A stretch of 64,000 bases of DNA, from the NCBI GenBank assembly GCA_963281255.1, contig OY725496.1, positions 3,821,723-3,885,722 of the forward strand, read 5' to 3'. The stretch's first letter is position 1. Every line of letters begins with the position of its first letter. Shown in pieces: positions 13,081 to 24,770 of the stretch. The notes beneath the pieces are model-generated. The model made no database searches, was not told the origin of the DNA, and saw only the letters and a list, made by a program, of their open reading frames with translations. The stretch comes from Aphrocallistes beatrix (Eukaryota; Porifera; Hexactinellida; Sceptrulophora; Aphrocallistidae). A program made the translations under genes and the position numbers.

Positions 13081-13190
13081 AACGAGCATGCTCTCTCGAC
13101 CTAACGAGCATGCTCTCTGGACTTGACGAGCATGCTCTCTCGACCTAATGAACATGCTCTCTCGACCTAACGAGCATGCTCTATGGACTA
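13081..13190. repeat. 22-bp tandem repeat, five copies, palindromic core
   Basis: Five units of roughly AACGAGCATGCTCTCTCGACCT. Most carry the perfect 10-bp palindrome GAGCATGCTC. Units differ by one to three bases. It lies 630 bp upstream of the EBNA1BP2 start. Confidence 0.85.
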
Positions 13191-13349
13191 CGGACAAGGT
13201 TAAATAACGATAAAGAGTCCAAAATGTAAAAATTGCAAAAACGACAAAAATATTTTGGATAATAAAGATGTTAAAATTTGCAGTTCTCTACCCAAATCCC
13301 CAATGTCCCCCTATGGCGGCTTTGTTTTGCCTAAATCCCGCTTATTTTA

Positions 13350-13481
13350 ATAACTTTTGGAAGTGGATTTTTTGCAAAATTTCGAATATAAATTGTGAGA
13401 TTGTGTTCACTCACTGAGTTATGATGTTTAGAAGGATTTGAAGTGGAAAATTTTGCAAAAAATCCACTTCCAAATTATAAC
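13350..13481. repeat. inverted repeat / foldback
   Basis: GGAAGTGGATTTTTTGCAAA near 13359 recurs inverted near 13456-13473 (TTTGCAAAAAATCCACTTCC). The outer bases (TAAC, GTTA) also pair. Arms are about 35 bp around an unrelated centre. Confidence 0.75.
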
Positions 13482-13822
13482 CATTCACTTTGTTGTTTGG
13501 TAGGAATAACCTTATTGTAGAAATTATGCAAAATCAGAAATTGACTCAAAAATAGTATTTTTCGAGTGAATTATTGATTTCGCTTCTCACTGACAGTACA
13601 TAGTAATTATATAACCCCCTACATCACCCCAGTATTATCTGCCTATTCTTCCATTCATTCCATCTCTGCGTCTGTATTTCCTAATAATATTCTCGATCCG
13701 GGAAAGGTGCCCTAAAGACCCACCGAAATTTTAAAATCGACTAGTTTGAATGCTTGAGAATAACGATCTAATAGTCTAATACAGAATTATCAACCCAAAT
13801 TTTTCTACTATATTTAGTCACT

Positions 13823-14767
13823 ATGGATGAATCGGAATCAGATGTTTCTATCGGTGACTGGGACGTCCAGTCTACAGACAGCGAGGATCGAGATCTGAGA
13901 GAGAGGTTCGCCCGTGGGGAGCTGAAATCCGGGCATATTTACAAACAAATGCTCAATGAAGACACGACACCTGACTACGCTAAGGCAATCAACAACATAG
14001 CAGGCATCAAGAAGTCCCTGGCGAGCTTGAAGGACGGTTACTCACAGCAGTGGTTAGAGCGTATGGGCGTGAATGTGCCGCTAGTCGCAGTTCAGGATAG
14101 CGAGGAGAAGGAGGCGAAACCCGGGGCGGTAGATGTACACGACGATTTCAACCGCGAATTGAGTTTCTACCAACAGGCACAGAGTGGAGTGTTGGAGAGT
14201 TACAGGAAACTGAAAAGCATGGATGTAGCTATCGAGAGGCCGGATGATTACTTCGCTGAGATGCTTAAATCTGAAGCGCATATGCACCGAATCCGAGAGA
14301 AACTGGTCACTCAAGAGAAGAAGGAAGAGATGCGAGAAAAAGCGCGAAAAGATAGAGAGAATCGCAAGAAAATTAAGGCTGATAGGAAATTGGGTAAGAA
14401 TAAACTTAAATCAGGAAAAGCAAGTGCATTTATAAGTGCTGGGGATGAGCCGGATGTGGTCAGTGAAAAAGGCGCTAAAAAGCGCAAATCGCAGGATAGC
14501 AATCCAAATGTGCCGAAAAAGAAACAGAAAATCTCAGACCACAACAAGACAGCTAACAAGAAAAGAGACTGGAAAAATAAAAAGTTCGGATTCGGGGGAG
14601 TGAAGACTCGAGACAGGAAGAAGAACTCCGCACAGTCTTCTGCCGACATGTCTGGATTCAAGTCTGCGAGGAACAGTAAGGCTGTCGTGAAGCGGGCGAA
14701 AGGGAACATGAACAAACGACCTGGCAAGCTGCGGAGAAAGCAAATGCGAAACAAGAGAAGAAGATAA
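13823..14767 (+). CDS. EBNA1BP2: EBNA1BP2 / Ebp2 rRNA-processing protein
   Basis: Single-exon frame of 314 residues. This nucleolar family (yeast Ebp2) is needed for 27S pre-rRNA processing and 60S assembly. The acidic N-terminus is followed by the conserved block with YKQMLNED, PDDYFAEMLKSE and HMHRIREKL (about 60-170). A Lys/Arg-rich tail then carries the family's FGFGG motif (about 260) and KRPGKLRRKQMRNKRRR. Length fits the family. Long open frames on the opposite strand here are shadows of the basic, repetitive coding sequence. The start is the first ATG, followed by a typical acidic N-terminus. Confidence 0.92.
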   Translation: MDESESDVSIGDWDVQSTDSEDRDLRERFARGELKSGHIYKQMLNEDTTPDYAKAINNIAGIKKSLASLKDGYSQQWLERMGVNVPLVAVQDSEEKEAKPGAVDVHDDFNRELSFYQQAQSGVLESYRKLKSMDVAIERPDDYFAEMLKSEAHMHRIREKLVTQEKKEEMREKARKDRENRKKIKADRKLGKNKLKSGKASAFISAGDEPDVVSEKGAKKRKSQDSNPNVPKKKQKISDHNKTANKKRDWKNKKFGFGGVKTRDRKKNSAQSSADMSGFKSARNSKAVVKRAKGNMNKRPGKLRRKQMRNKRRR

Positions 14768-15515
14768 GAATGACTAGCAATAGAGTATAGTGTTAGTTAA
14801 TAATAGCATTTCTTTCTTATCAATTTAACTAAATTTAATACTACTCGACGACGAAGCAATTCCATTAGTGTTTGGAAACATATACTGAGTAAGATATGTC
14901 CCCAACACCTCAATATGAAATGAAGCAGTGGTCTCAATGTGTACCGTGAACCCTTTATGAAATATAAATAAAATTTCTGAAATACAAGTCTAAATTCATC
15001 AGTTCCAAGAATCTATCTCTGAATGTTTACCATAGCTCGTTCCTTAATCCTGGATTTCAAAAGCCTGGATCCGCACTGGAGGCATTTCATATAAACTTAG
15101 TAAATGATAAACTAAATATTTGACTTCATAAATAGAAAAAAAATTGAAATATTGGGCTGTTAGATACTTTTGGTAGAGGAGTGCATTCATATTCCGTTTA
15201 TCAAAACTAATTAATTAAGGGGTGAAAAACAAAAATTTCAGATTTGATGACAGACTACCACATTCTCACACGAGGAGTTGAATAACTGTTTACATTAGTA
15301 TAATTCAACATTATTATAATTGAAAAGCAGCAATGCAAACAGTCTAACAATATATAATTACTACGAAATAAAGGTCAAATAATAAAATGGAACTAGACTA
15401 AGGTAATCACCAGACTGTCCGAAATGTACAAGCACTTTACAATTAACCACTAAATATACATATAAACGGATAGTGTACATATGCTCACGAACTGTTACTT
15501 ATCTATCCTCAGGGG
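14768..15515. other. intergenic between convergent EBNA1BP2 and G alpha
   Basis: 748 bp of AT-rich sequence between two stop codons. It must contain both 3' UTRs. No gene or strong structure was seen. Confidence 0.6.
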
Positions 15516-16653
15516 TTAGGAGGATAACGGGCCTCCTGCTATCTCAATAATGTTTTGGGTCAAAATGAAGCTCTTCACAGCCTCGAATATCTTCCCCATA
15601 GCATCAGTGTCAGTGGCACATGTGAAGTGGGTGCTGAGATTGCCACCGCGATTGCCGTACACTTCACTGAACATTTCCTTGATATACTCACCGGCCGCAT
15701 TCACATCTCCTTTGGCTCCGTCAAAGGGGAAGTAGTCGCCTAGGTTGGAGTCTTTTATCTTCTTCCTGAAAAGATCTATCTTGTTGAAGAAAACCACCAT
15801 TGCTGCATTCTTGAACCAGGGATAGCGAATAATGGTCTCGAAGAGCTGCAGACTCTCCAACAGTCGGTTGTCGTCATCTTCCGTCTCGGCTAGCACCTGG
15901 TCGTACTCACTGATGGCGGTCAGGAAGATCACACTCTGGACGTTCTCGAACGAGGAGATCCACTTCCGGCGCTCCCCTCGCTGCCCCCCAACATCTACCA
16001 TCATGAAGTTGTGTCCTCTGATGTTGAAGTTGTACTCGTGCACCCCCACGGTCTTCAGTCTCACTCTCACGATGTCCTCTCTGGTCGGGTTGTAATCCTC
16101 TTCACGGATGCGATCCAGAGCCTCCAGAAAGTATTCTGCCGAATCCGAGATTTGGAATTTGTTTCTCCTCTCGAAGCACTCCTTCACACCTAAAACGAAC
16201 ATTGTTCAAGCAAAGGAACTTTTACCGATATTTTCTAGTCTCAAACCTACCTCGATCCTTCCAGAAGCTCTTGATAAAATTGAAGTGCTCTTGGGGAAGC
16301 TGTTGTGGAGGGTTTTCATAATCGACCTCCATTATTTTGTCCATCTCAGCATCGCTCGGTTTGCTCTCGTAGGCAATCTCCAGTAAGTCCATCGCATCGA
16401 TTAGAACCTGAACTGCGATGTAAATGTTTCTGTAGACCAGGGTACGGAATTCGTTTAATTCTGCTTGTGAATACGGCTTGCCGTGGAGAATACGCATCTG
16501 TTTGATGAAAGTGGTTTTACCAGATTCCCCTGTGCCGAGTAAGAGCAACTTCTTCGTATTCTTCAGGTCTCGTTTGTGTTTCTTCAGATCTCGCTGGATC
16601 TGCTGATTCACCTCTTTCGCGTGTCTCTCATCGGGAGTACCGAAACAGCTCAT
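15516..16653 (-). CDS. heterotrimeric G protein alpha subunit, Gq-like with unusual C-terminus
   Basis: Two exons (16251-16653, 15516-16189) give 358 residues. The P-loop is GTGESGKTT (40-48). Switch I has the catalytic Arg (R178) and Mg-binding Thr (T181) in RVRLKT. Switch II DVGGQR holds the catalytic Gln (Q204). FNKID (269-273) and TCATDT give base specificity. The N-terminus MSCFG lacks Gly2, so there is no myristoylation, and Cys3 may be palmitoylated. The N-terminal helix and the FERR..F..SDSAEYF stretch resemble Gq/11. The C-terminus ends EIAGGPLSS, unlike the conserved receptor-binding tails of Gi, Gq, Gs or G12, and lacks the Cys modified by pertussis toxin. Activity looks intact; receptor class is unclear. 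Confidence 0.9.
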
Positions 16654-18072
16654 CTCTATCCTTTCTGCTAATTACTCTGTGAAGAAACTTAAACTTATGA
16701 ATGACTTAAAACCAAGCAATTTGTTTTGGAAATACACATATATACAAATGGCAGTATTTATATCGCGGCTCGAGCCGTGAGAATTGTCAGTATTTATTAA
16801 AATTCGTTGGTCAAATACATCAATTTTTCCTAAATGTTCGATTCAATTGTATAAATGGATATATCGGTTAGACGAAACATGATGTTGTGGAAAAATAAAT
16901 TCCTCTCAATGACTACTAAATTGTACATAACCGCGAGGTGATATCATGATCACCTGTTTCTTTCCCTGAAAAGATCTTATTCTACTACTGCAACCATTGT
17001 TACCAAAATTTGAATGAAACGTGTCCGCAAATGATCAATTTCAGATAAAGAAACTTAATTTCAATACTCTCCATACGATTTGAATGTCCGTGCCTTGCAG
17101 TGCAGGGACATTCCTGGATCTGATCGGTTGGGCTGAACTCGGATTGACTCTACACGAGTCACGAGTCTGAATATGTAACAATACGAATTTGAACGATGAA
17201 ATGTTTAAATAAAATTTCTACATTCTGTTCTCCGCTATCTAACATTACTAGGTTAGTTGAGTGTCCACTTCATATTCCATATTATGAAGTTTATTATAAT
17301 AATTCAGAGCTATTATACCATTCCAAACACTCATTGTGGTTTGTACCATACATAGACAAAAAGATCAGTAGTAGTATTACTACATTTGATTATTTCGAAT
17401 TTATAAATGCCATACAATCATCTTTCATCAAAACTATTTTTATTTCAGCCTATTTTGATTCTGAAAGTCCACCTCGTACAGAAATGTGGATCAAATTTAC
17501 CAGCTCTCCACTTGATTCAATGGCTAGTTCACGTCTTGACGCTATCGTGTTACGTACTCTAATATTCCATTTCTAATAATATTATCTGGACAGTAATTAT
17601 ATACTAATCTGGTGGAGGTTCCTGGAATGGGTTAATGCTCAATAGAATAATACGTGGATGCTTTTCTGCTTCATTACTGGAATCGAGTAATGTATGTTCT
17701 TCAACGCGGATAGGAAAAATTATGTTGATTACGTGTATGCTACTGGTAACTAATTATACATGCTTACCATGCACAAGTATACAAATTTTAATTGAATTGC
17801 ACAATTTGTAATCCGTATTATCTTATCTCAGTGCGTTAGATAATCCACTCTTCCGAAAAATGAGTTTTTGATAACAGATATATCCCAAGTGTCATATCAT
17901 CTAATCATCGTATCAGTTATGTAATTCACTCTATCTCACTCTATTACAGACACTGAGATCTGATAGCAAACACTCTATGTGCATTTTAATGCAACTATTT
18001 TAGCTTCATCTGAACTAGTCAGGTATACACATGAACCTAGTCTATAAAGCTGCTATACCGAAGACTAGTCAG
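16654..18072. other. intergenic between divergent G alpha and SLC25A11
   Basis: 1.4 kb holding the upstream regions of both genes. A 126-codon frame at 17196-17576 has no recognisable domain and no neighbouring splice partners; it was not accepted as a gene. Confidence 0.5.
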
Positions 18073-20303
18073 ATGGGAGAGAGAGAGGAAGTGAGACGAA
18101 AAAAAGTCATTCCAAAGCCAGTCAGTTTCTTGTTCGGTGGACTTGCAGGGTCAGTTGTTTATACGGTTAGGGGGTAACTAACCTTTATTTAGTTTGATCG
18201 TAATTTGCTATTTAGGATGGGTGCAACATGCTTTGTCCAGCCAACCGACGTACTCAAGAACAGGATGCAGATGACAGGTATGGTGAATACATATGTTGCT
18301 AATGAAACATGAACTTTTATAGTTATCCTCTATTCTACCATCATTCCATTCATTTGAAACTAAGCTCTTCTCTAGGAGAGTTGGGAGTAAAGAGCGAGTA
18401 CAAGAACACTTTCGACGCCTTTGTCAATATCAGGAGAGCTGAAGGTGTGGCTGGTCTATGGAGCGGGTAGGGCTATAGATAGTCATATATGCTCCTGAAT
18501 ACGTCATACAGTATTGCTCATTCTGTATGTTATAACTCGAGTTTAGCCTGTCAGCTGGAGTGACGAGACAAGCTACCTACACCACTGGGAGGATTGGGAT
18601 ATATTCGAGTCTCTTTGATTACTGCTCAAGGTAAGTAAACAGGTGTAGCCTCCAGACCGGGTTTAGTCGTTTAGAAATGTTTTGTCTGTTTAGAGAGATT
18701 TTCAAGAGAACTTCATCCTCCGAACTAAAAGTTATATAGGACACTAATTCCTAATAAACCTAATTAATCCGTGTTTATTTAATGTCAAGAAATATATTTG
18801 TAGCTACACGCACGTTAAATTCTCTCTCAGATTTAGCTAATATGAGATACTATTATCCATGATATGACAACACTAATAAGTAATAACTCTACCTAACTTG
18901 TCTTATAGCGAGAAAGGAACACCTCCCAGCCTGTTAACAAAATGCTTCTTAGGTATGTACGGATAATTTAGCATATATGAAGTACAGTAGTACATTCCTA
19001 TAATAAAATATACATTTCAAACCTGAAATTGTTACAAGTGTGCGATCGTATTACATGACATATAGGCGGGGTCGCAGGAGCGATTGGAGCAGTGTTCGGT
19101 ACGCCAGCAGACGTGGTGCTGGTCCGCATGAGTCTGGATGGAAGGTTAGCGTGCAGGTGATGTGCTCAGCTGAGAGTAGACAGGTTACGGTACCTATTTA
19201 TAGGCTAGCTGCGGAGGAGAAGAGAGGATACAAACACGTGTTTGATGGGTTCTACAAGATCTCTAAGCATGAGGGTGTCTCTACACTGATGACTGTAAGG
19301 ACCTGATACCTATGATTTATTATAGTGCAGTATGCTAATTTGGCGCCAATTTTAGAAAAAACTGAATCATCACACATACACAATAGCATTCTCCACATTA
19401 TGATAACTTATACAATCGAAAAAGTCCAATGTACCGATTGATTATTTATAAATCATATATGTATCCCTATTCCGGTTTATATAGGTAGTTGAGTTTATAA
19501 AGAGACGCGTAATGACCGAATACACATATAGTAATTTTTTATTTTTATTATTTTAACCCCGTATACCAACAGTCCCACTGTTCCTGTCAAGTTTCAACAT
19601 TTTTTAATGTATGGTCCTTGGTCCATATAGGGCTGGAGACCTACAGTAGTGCGAGCCATCTTTTCCAACAGTTCTCAGCTAGCTTCCTACTCTCAAGCAA
19701 AGCAAATGTTAATCAACTATGGTCCGTTATACTAAGTTCTCCCAGTTTCTCCTTAAAACACTTTATAACTCTTTTGACAGATTTGATGAAGGATAACATA
19801 TATTGTCACTTCGTAAGCAGTGTATTCGCTGGAGCAATGGCGACCATAGCCACGATGCCTGTTGACATCTGTAAGACCAGGTCAGTCTCCGATTTTCAAT
19901 ACGAGATTGAATCATAAGTTGCCATGGCGACTCCTTTTGAACCTCGATTCCCGGAAATGCATCCCAGATACAAGACATTCTCGTGTGTGTAACTTTCTAT
20001 TTTATTCCTGCAGAATTCAGAATCAAAAAATTCTGGATGGACACCCCACTTACAAGAATGCTTTCGTGAGTCGTATTTCACTGACCAATTTCGTTTGTTA
20101 GGAATAATATAGCGCAACAGTTTGTAAGTGGAGTGTACTTGTAGGACGTTTTCATAAAGACAATCAGAAAAGAAGGACTCTTCAGTTTGTGGAAAGGATC
20201 GCCGGCTTATTTCATACGCGTTGGCCCTCACACAGTCATCATGTTCTTAACTCTAGAGAAAATGAAGTACTACTACTTGCTCTACGTCAATAGAGAAGTT
20301 TAA
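18073..20303 (+). CDS. SLC25A11: mitochondrial 2-oxoglutarate/malate carrier
   Basis: Eleven exons (18073-18149, 18216-18277, 18376-18466, 18547-18630, 18909-18952, 19066-19144, 19204-19294, 19631-19721, 19781-19880, 20014-20065, 20145-20303) join with matching phases into 309 residues. The protein exchanges 2-oxoglutarate for malate across the inner mitochondrial membrane in the malate-aspartate shuttle. It has three carrier repeats, with PTDVLKNRM, PADVVLVRM and PVDICKTRIQN as repeat signatures. FLFGGLAGMGATCFVQP, RQATYTTGRIGIY, SQLASYSQAKQ and RVGPHTVIMF are close to the animal oxoglutarate carrier rather than other SLC25 members. Introns are mostly 50-350 bp. Spermidine synthase starts 355 bp downstream on the same strand. 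Confidence 0.95.
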
Positions 20304-20658
20304 ATATACAAGCTCGTGTTTAATCTCTACTCGTTTACGGCAGATGTTTCTATCTATTATTCAACCTGATCACTCAGTTATTCCCTTCAGTGGCGAGACA
20401 TTATCAGCTATGTAATCTGTTCTATTCGAATTCGAAAGGTTACTTTGATTACTTTTTCTATGTTTTAACTCCTTTCCTTGTACATATCTAACTAATCGTT
20501 TTTACTGGTCTATCGAAATATGTATTAAGATCTTCAATTTAATTGGGATTTGTCGCTGTAGACATCTAGCTTGAGAAACCATGGACTCGTATGTAGTTTA
20601 ATAATACACTACGTATTTTCCTGTTTGTTTGATATGTTAGTATACTAGCAAGTCAGGA

Positions 20659-21543
20659 ATGGAATTAATTGTAGATGGGTGGTTCCACGAGAGAAACAAG
20701 ATGTGGCCTCATCAAGCCACTTCTCTTGAAGTGAGTGAAGTGTTGGCACACGAGAAGTCCAAGTACCAGGACATACTTCTGTTCAAGAACCCCGTGTTTG
20801 GTACAGTCCTGGTGCTGGACGGAGTTATTCAGCTGACAGAGAAAGATGAGCGCATCTACAACGAGAACATAGTCCACATCCCACTCACGTCCCACTCGAA
20901 TCCGAAGAGGGTGCTTCTTATCGGGGGAGGCGATGGGGGAGCACTGAGGGAGGCCGTCAAGCACTCGAGTGTTGAAGAGGTGATCCTGTGCGAGATTGAT
21001 GAGAGGGTTATTGAACTGTCTAAAAAGTTCCTCCCGGGACTGTCCGGCGGCTTTTCACACCCTAAAGCTAAGGTGATTGTGTGCGATGCAGTGGAATACA
21101 TCAGACAGTGCGGTGAGGCGGTGTTTGACGTCATCATATCTGACACCTCTGATCCCGTGGGACCTGCGGAGGGTTTGTTCCAGAAGGAGCATTATCAGAT
21201 TTTGAAGCGGGCACTGCGTCCAGGCGGGGTGCTCTGCTCGCAGGGCGGCTGCATCTGGTACGACATGGAGTTGATCTCGCAGATGGTCAAGTTCTCGCAG
21301 GAACTGTTCCCCGTTGTGGACTATGCCACTTTCAATGTCCCCACTTACCCTTATGGCGCACTTGGTTTTCTCTTCTGTGGCAATTCTGAGACGACCTCCT
21401 TCAAGGCGCCGCTGCGGATATTCACACAGGACGAGTTGGACAAACTAGATGTGAGGGTGTATAGTCTGGAGTACCACAGGGGAGCTTTCCTCTCCCTTCC
21501 TAGGTATATCAGGAAGGAGTCCGGTTTAGAACAGAAAAAATAG
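20659..21543 (+). CDS. SRM: spermidine synthase
   Basis: Single-exon frame of 294 residues. The enzyme transfers aminopropyl from decarboxylated S-adenosylmethionine to putrescine. The N-terminal beta domain is followed by a Rossmann fold: GGGDGG (89-94), CEID (111-114), CDAVEYI (142-148), and the catalytic DTSDPVGPAEGLF around D162-D165. PTYPYGALGF and the terminal YHRGAF also fit. The motif usually written Y-[HN]-E-M reads YNEN here (67-70), a possible substrate-pocket change. Length matches animal spermidine synthases. Thermospermine or spermine synthase is less likely from length and motifs. Context gives no operon-like clue. Confidence 0.92.
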   Translation: MELIVDGWFHERNKMWPHQATSLEVSEVLAHEKSKYQDILLFKNPVFGTVLVLDGVIQLTEKDERIYNENIVHIPLTSHSNPKRVLLIGGGDGGALREAVKHSSVEEVILCEIDERVIELSKKFLPGLSGGFSHPKAKVIVCDAVEYIRQCGEAVFDVIISDTSDPVGPAEGLFQKEHYQILKRALRPGGVLCSQGGCIWYDMELISQMVKFSQELFPVVDYATFNVPTYPYGALGFLFCGNSETTSFKAPLRIFTQDELDKLDVRVYSLEYHRGAFLSLPRYIRKESGLEQKK

Positions 21544-22680
21544 GCATTTTCACTTGACTTATTCACTTTTTATACTTTAGAGTTGTTAGCATAATATGTG
21601 TCTTTTGTAAAAAATAAGTATTTGATTAATTATTCAAAATACAGCAGCAGGGCGCATAAACATAACAAAAATGACTAATGTTTCACTTTGTCTCAATAGC
21701 CTGACTTTTGTTTCCATAACCTCAAAACTACTTTCAAATGGCAAATTCATTCCTTAAGGTTAAGGAGTGGAGGAAAAAAACTAAATAAACATTGCTAATT
21801 TTTACGGAATCTACCCTGATTGCAGCTCCTAGACGTTTGTTTTGAACCTCAAGGGTACGGAGTTGTAAAAGGTTGAGAAATCCTGATCTACACATAACGG
21901 ATCTTGCGTACTGAATCGTGAATGGTTGTACTGTTAGGGATGGTGCGGACGACGGACGTGGTACAAACATGTTCAAACTTTATTTCCTATCGATTGAAAG
22001 TTTAAACCCAAATACAGTAGATCCTTAAATAAAATGAACCCATAACCTGCCCTCTATACTTATAGCTGTTACCCCAATCTTGGAATATTTCATTGTGTCC
22101 CAATGATTAATTCGTAGTAGCGATCTGCAGGGTTGTTGACTCGATGGAGACTACTGGACATGCATGTTATGAGGGACTATACAAGTATAAATACGACAAA
22201 TTTATATCTACTTGCAGTACGTGTACTACATGTTCAGTTGATAACTGAACTTGCGAAGCTGATGATGTATTCTCTTGGATACCAAGAGTTTGTTAGTTTT
22301 CCCACTATACTCGTATAATGATTTTAAAACTTGTAACGTGTACAATTTCATTAACACGTCAATTTTACAATAAAGGAAATTAATTTAGGGAGCTAGATAC
22401 AACTCAAAATGTGGCAAGAACCCATCAGAGGTGTCAATATCAATAGCTGTAGTGTCGTCACAGTACAGTATATCCTCGTATAGCAGCCCATAACAGGAGT
22501 GTTACAAATTATAACCTTTCTAATTAACCAAATCAAATGGTTTATTCGTTAGTGGATTCCTGACATACTAAGCCAATATTTGGTTCTTAATAAAGTCACC
22601 AGACAGCTTTAATAAACTACTTAGGTGTTTGTTTACTGTAATGATTTAGGACATCTAAATAAGTAGTTAAGTCAGAGGGG
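21544..22680. other. intergenic
   Basis: 1.1 kb between spermidine synthase and OTUB1, both on the plus strand. It contains a possible decayed hAT-type end near 21865 (GGTTGAGAAATCCTG) without a matching partner. No gene was seen. Confidence 0.5.
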
Positions 22681-24392
22681 ATGGCCACTAATAATAGTGA
22701 AAGTGAGACCAGTGCAGCTGCAGTGGAAGCTTCTACAGTCAGTAGCAACTCAGACGAAATCCCTGACTATCTCAAAATGTCTGGTAAGATTAAGATTTAA
22801 TCAAACTGACTATACCTCTATGTACACATGCAAATGCACCTGAACACATAATGTAGTGAATTGGAGATGTGTTAGATCGCAATTCAAATTAGGATATTTT
22901 CAGCTCTAGAACATGATCAAGCAATCGAGAAAATGAAAGATGACATCGAGAAAGAGGTTATTAATAGAATACAATTATTTATATAATCTTGGTTGCAAAA
23001 ACTGTATTGCGAATGAAGTACATTTTGAAACAGGTGTCTAAACAGCTGCAAGTAGGAGATATGGAATCAGTAGGTGTGCTAAGGGCCGTGTACGCTCCAG
23101 ATGACGTCATCTACCAAAATAAGATAAAGGCAAGATGTCCGAGTAAATATATACAATATTTGTGTTAATAATGTAAACTAAATGACTTTTTTACGTTGAA
23201 TAATATTGCCTTGGTGGGTTGCCGGCTGGTAGGCACTTAAAATATCCACGTGACCTGTTGCAACGGTGTACTCTTTAAATTATTAAATTGATATTTCGTA
23301 TTAATCTTAAAATTTCAGGAAATCGAGAAGAGTTTCAGCAGAATTCGGAGAATCAGGCAGGATGGAAATTGTTTTTTTAGAGCATTTGGATTCTCTTTGA
23401 TGGAACAGCTTCTGAATAACAAATTAGAGATTGACACGTATGCAAACGGTTTTAAACTTGAAAATTCATGTTTCCAGGGCACACATTATTTCTATTTACA
23501 GAATATAATTCTAGAATAAAGCAGAGTTTGGAAGCAGTGAAGAATGATCTGATTGGAAGATTTGGATATCCAGACATGACCGTTGAGGATTTCTACGATA
23601 ATGTACATAACTTTAGAGATACATATACACTGTTGCTGTGTTTTTTTGTTTAAACTTTAAAATATTGAAAACTCTATATTTATCAAAGTTATTTTCAAAA
23701 TAAATCTCCATTAAAAATAATTGGCTTTTATATGTAGTTTGTTGAAGTGTTGGATAAGTTGAAAGCTCAAGACGCTGATGTCAGTTTCCTGGTTCAGGTC
23801 AGCGAGTGCTAGAACTATTTATTATTGGGTTGAGGGCTTTGTCACTAACATTATTACAAAATAATTTGTTAAATTATTTTGTTTCAAATTTTGATTGTCC
23901 TCAATCCAACAGAGTTTCACCTCTGGAATGCAAAGACGATAATGTCTGTTGTCGTGAGAACAGTATGATTATTTTATGCACTGTTTAGACGTACCAGGAT
24001 ACAGGACTCTCTGATTACATGGTCTGCTTCCTGAGGTTGATAGTATCAGTGCACTTACAACGAAATCATGATTTCTACATCAACTTCATTGGAGCCAATT
24101 ATTCTAGTCTGAAGGCGTTCTTATCAGAAGTGAGTTTATGTTCTATAGAACTAAAGCCATCATCTTTTGAGTTAATTGTAATGATTGTATACAGGAAGTG
24201 GAGCCGATGTATATCGAGAGTGATCATCTCCACATCTCCGCGATATCTGAGTGTTTGAATGTCAGAATCAACGTGCTGTACATGGACCGTGGGAAGGAGG
24301 TGGTAGAGCATAAGTTCCAGGAGCAGAGCACTTTTAATGTCAATGTCAATCTGCTATACCGACCTGGACACTACGACATTCTCTATGTATGA
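22681..24392 (+). CDS. OTUB1: otubain-family deubiquitinase (OTUB1-like)
   Basis: Eight exons (22681-22783, 22904-22956, 23034-23129, 23319-23437, 23515-23602, 23738-23797, 23989-24129, 24195-24392) give 285 residues. It is a cysteine protease that cleaves Lys48-linked ubiquitin and can also block some E2 enzymes. The catalytic set is visible: D99-G-N-C102 and the late GHYDILY with H279. ESDHLHI, YMDRG and NLLYRPGHYDI are otubain marks. The acidic, Ser-rich N-terminus before residue 35 resembles the OTUB1 N-terminal tail. Intron 3 (23130-23318) starts with GC instead of GT. The exon 5 acceptor at 23514 was chosen because only it keeps frame with the strong donor at 23438. OTUB1 versus OTUB2 rests on length and the N-tail. 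Confidence 0.93.
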
Positions 24393-24770
24393 TTGATTGT
24401 ATTGTTATTGAAGGATGCTAGATTAAGACACTTGTGTGTATCAGGTATTTCTTAGCGTGGTGAATCAATAATGATGATGTATGTATTGTATAATTTAAAC
24501 GAATCCACTTAGATAGGAAAACAATCAGCAATTCGGAATGCTCAGTCATAGATACCGTATAAGAATGCTGAACATTAATTATTAATTAATTAGATATTCC
24601 ATTATACATTTAGAATGAAGTTTAAAATTGTTCAAGTGTTCACAGTGATGCTTTGAATATTTTTATCCTGGAAATCCACTCATAGAAACGCTTGGAGACC
24701 TGAGTCTAATAGCGAATCTGTTGATCCTGGGACTGTTAAACTATTTACGTTCATATCATTCACCGTAATA

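Larger units (their letters stand above)
11037..13822. other. intergenic, repeat-bearing
   Basis: About 2.8 kb without a convincing gene. It holds a short palindromic MITE (11256-11316), a dispersed repeat shared with the 28.5-kb region (11752-11870), a GC-rich hairpin copy (12406-12482), a 22-bp tandem array (13081-13190) and an inverted repeat (13350-13481). Confidence 0.6.

Noticed and set aside
13081..13190. CRISPR-like array
   Set aside because: Units are directly abutting with no unique spacers, in a eukaryotic genome.
14081..14754. Antisense frames over EBNA1BP2
   Set aside because: Shadows of the Lys/Arg/Ser-rich coding strand.
17196..17576. 126-codon open frame upstream of SLC25A11
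   Set aside because: No recognisable domain, no splice partners, AT-rich composition; it could be real but cannot be supported.
21640..21880. Possible hAT MITE after spermidine synthase
   Set aside because: A right-end-like GGTTGAGAAATCCTG is present, but no matching left end or 8-bp duplication was found.
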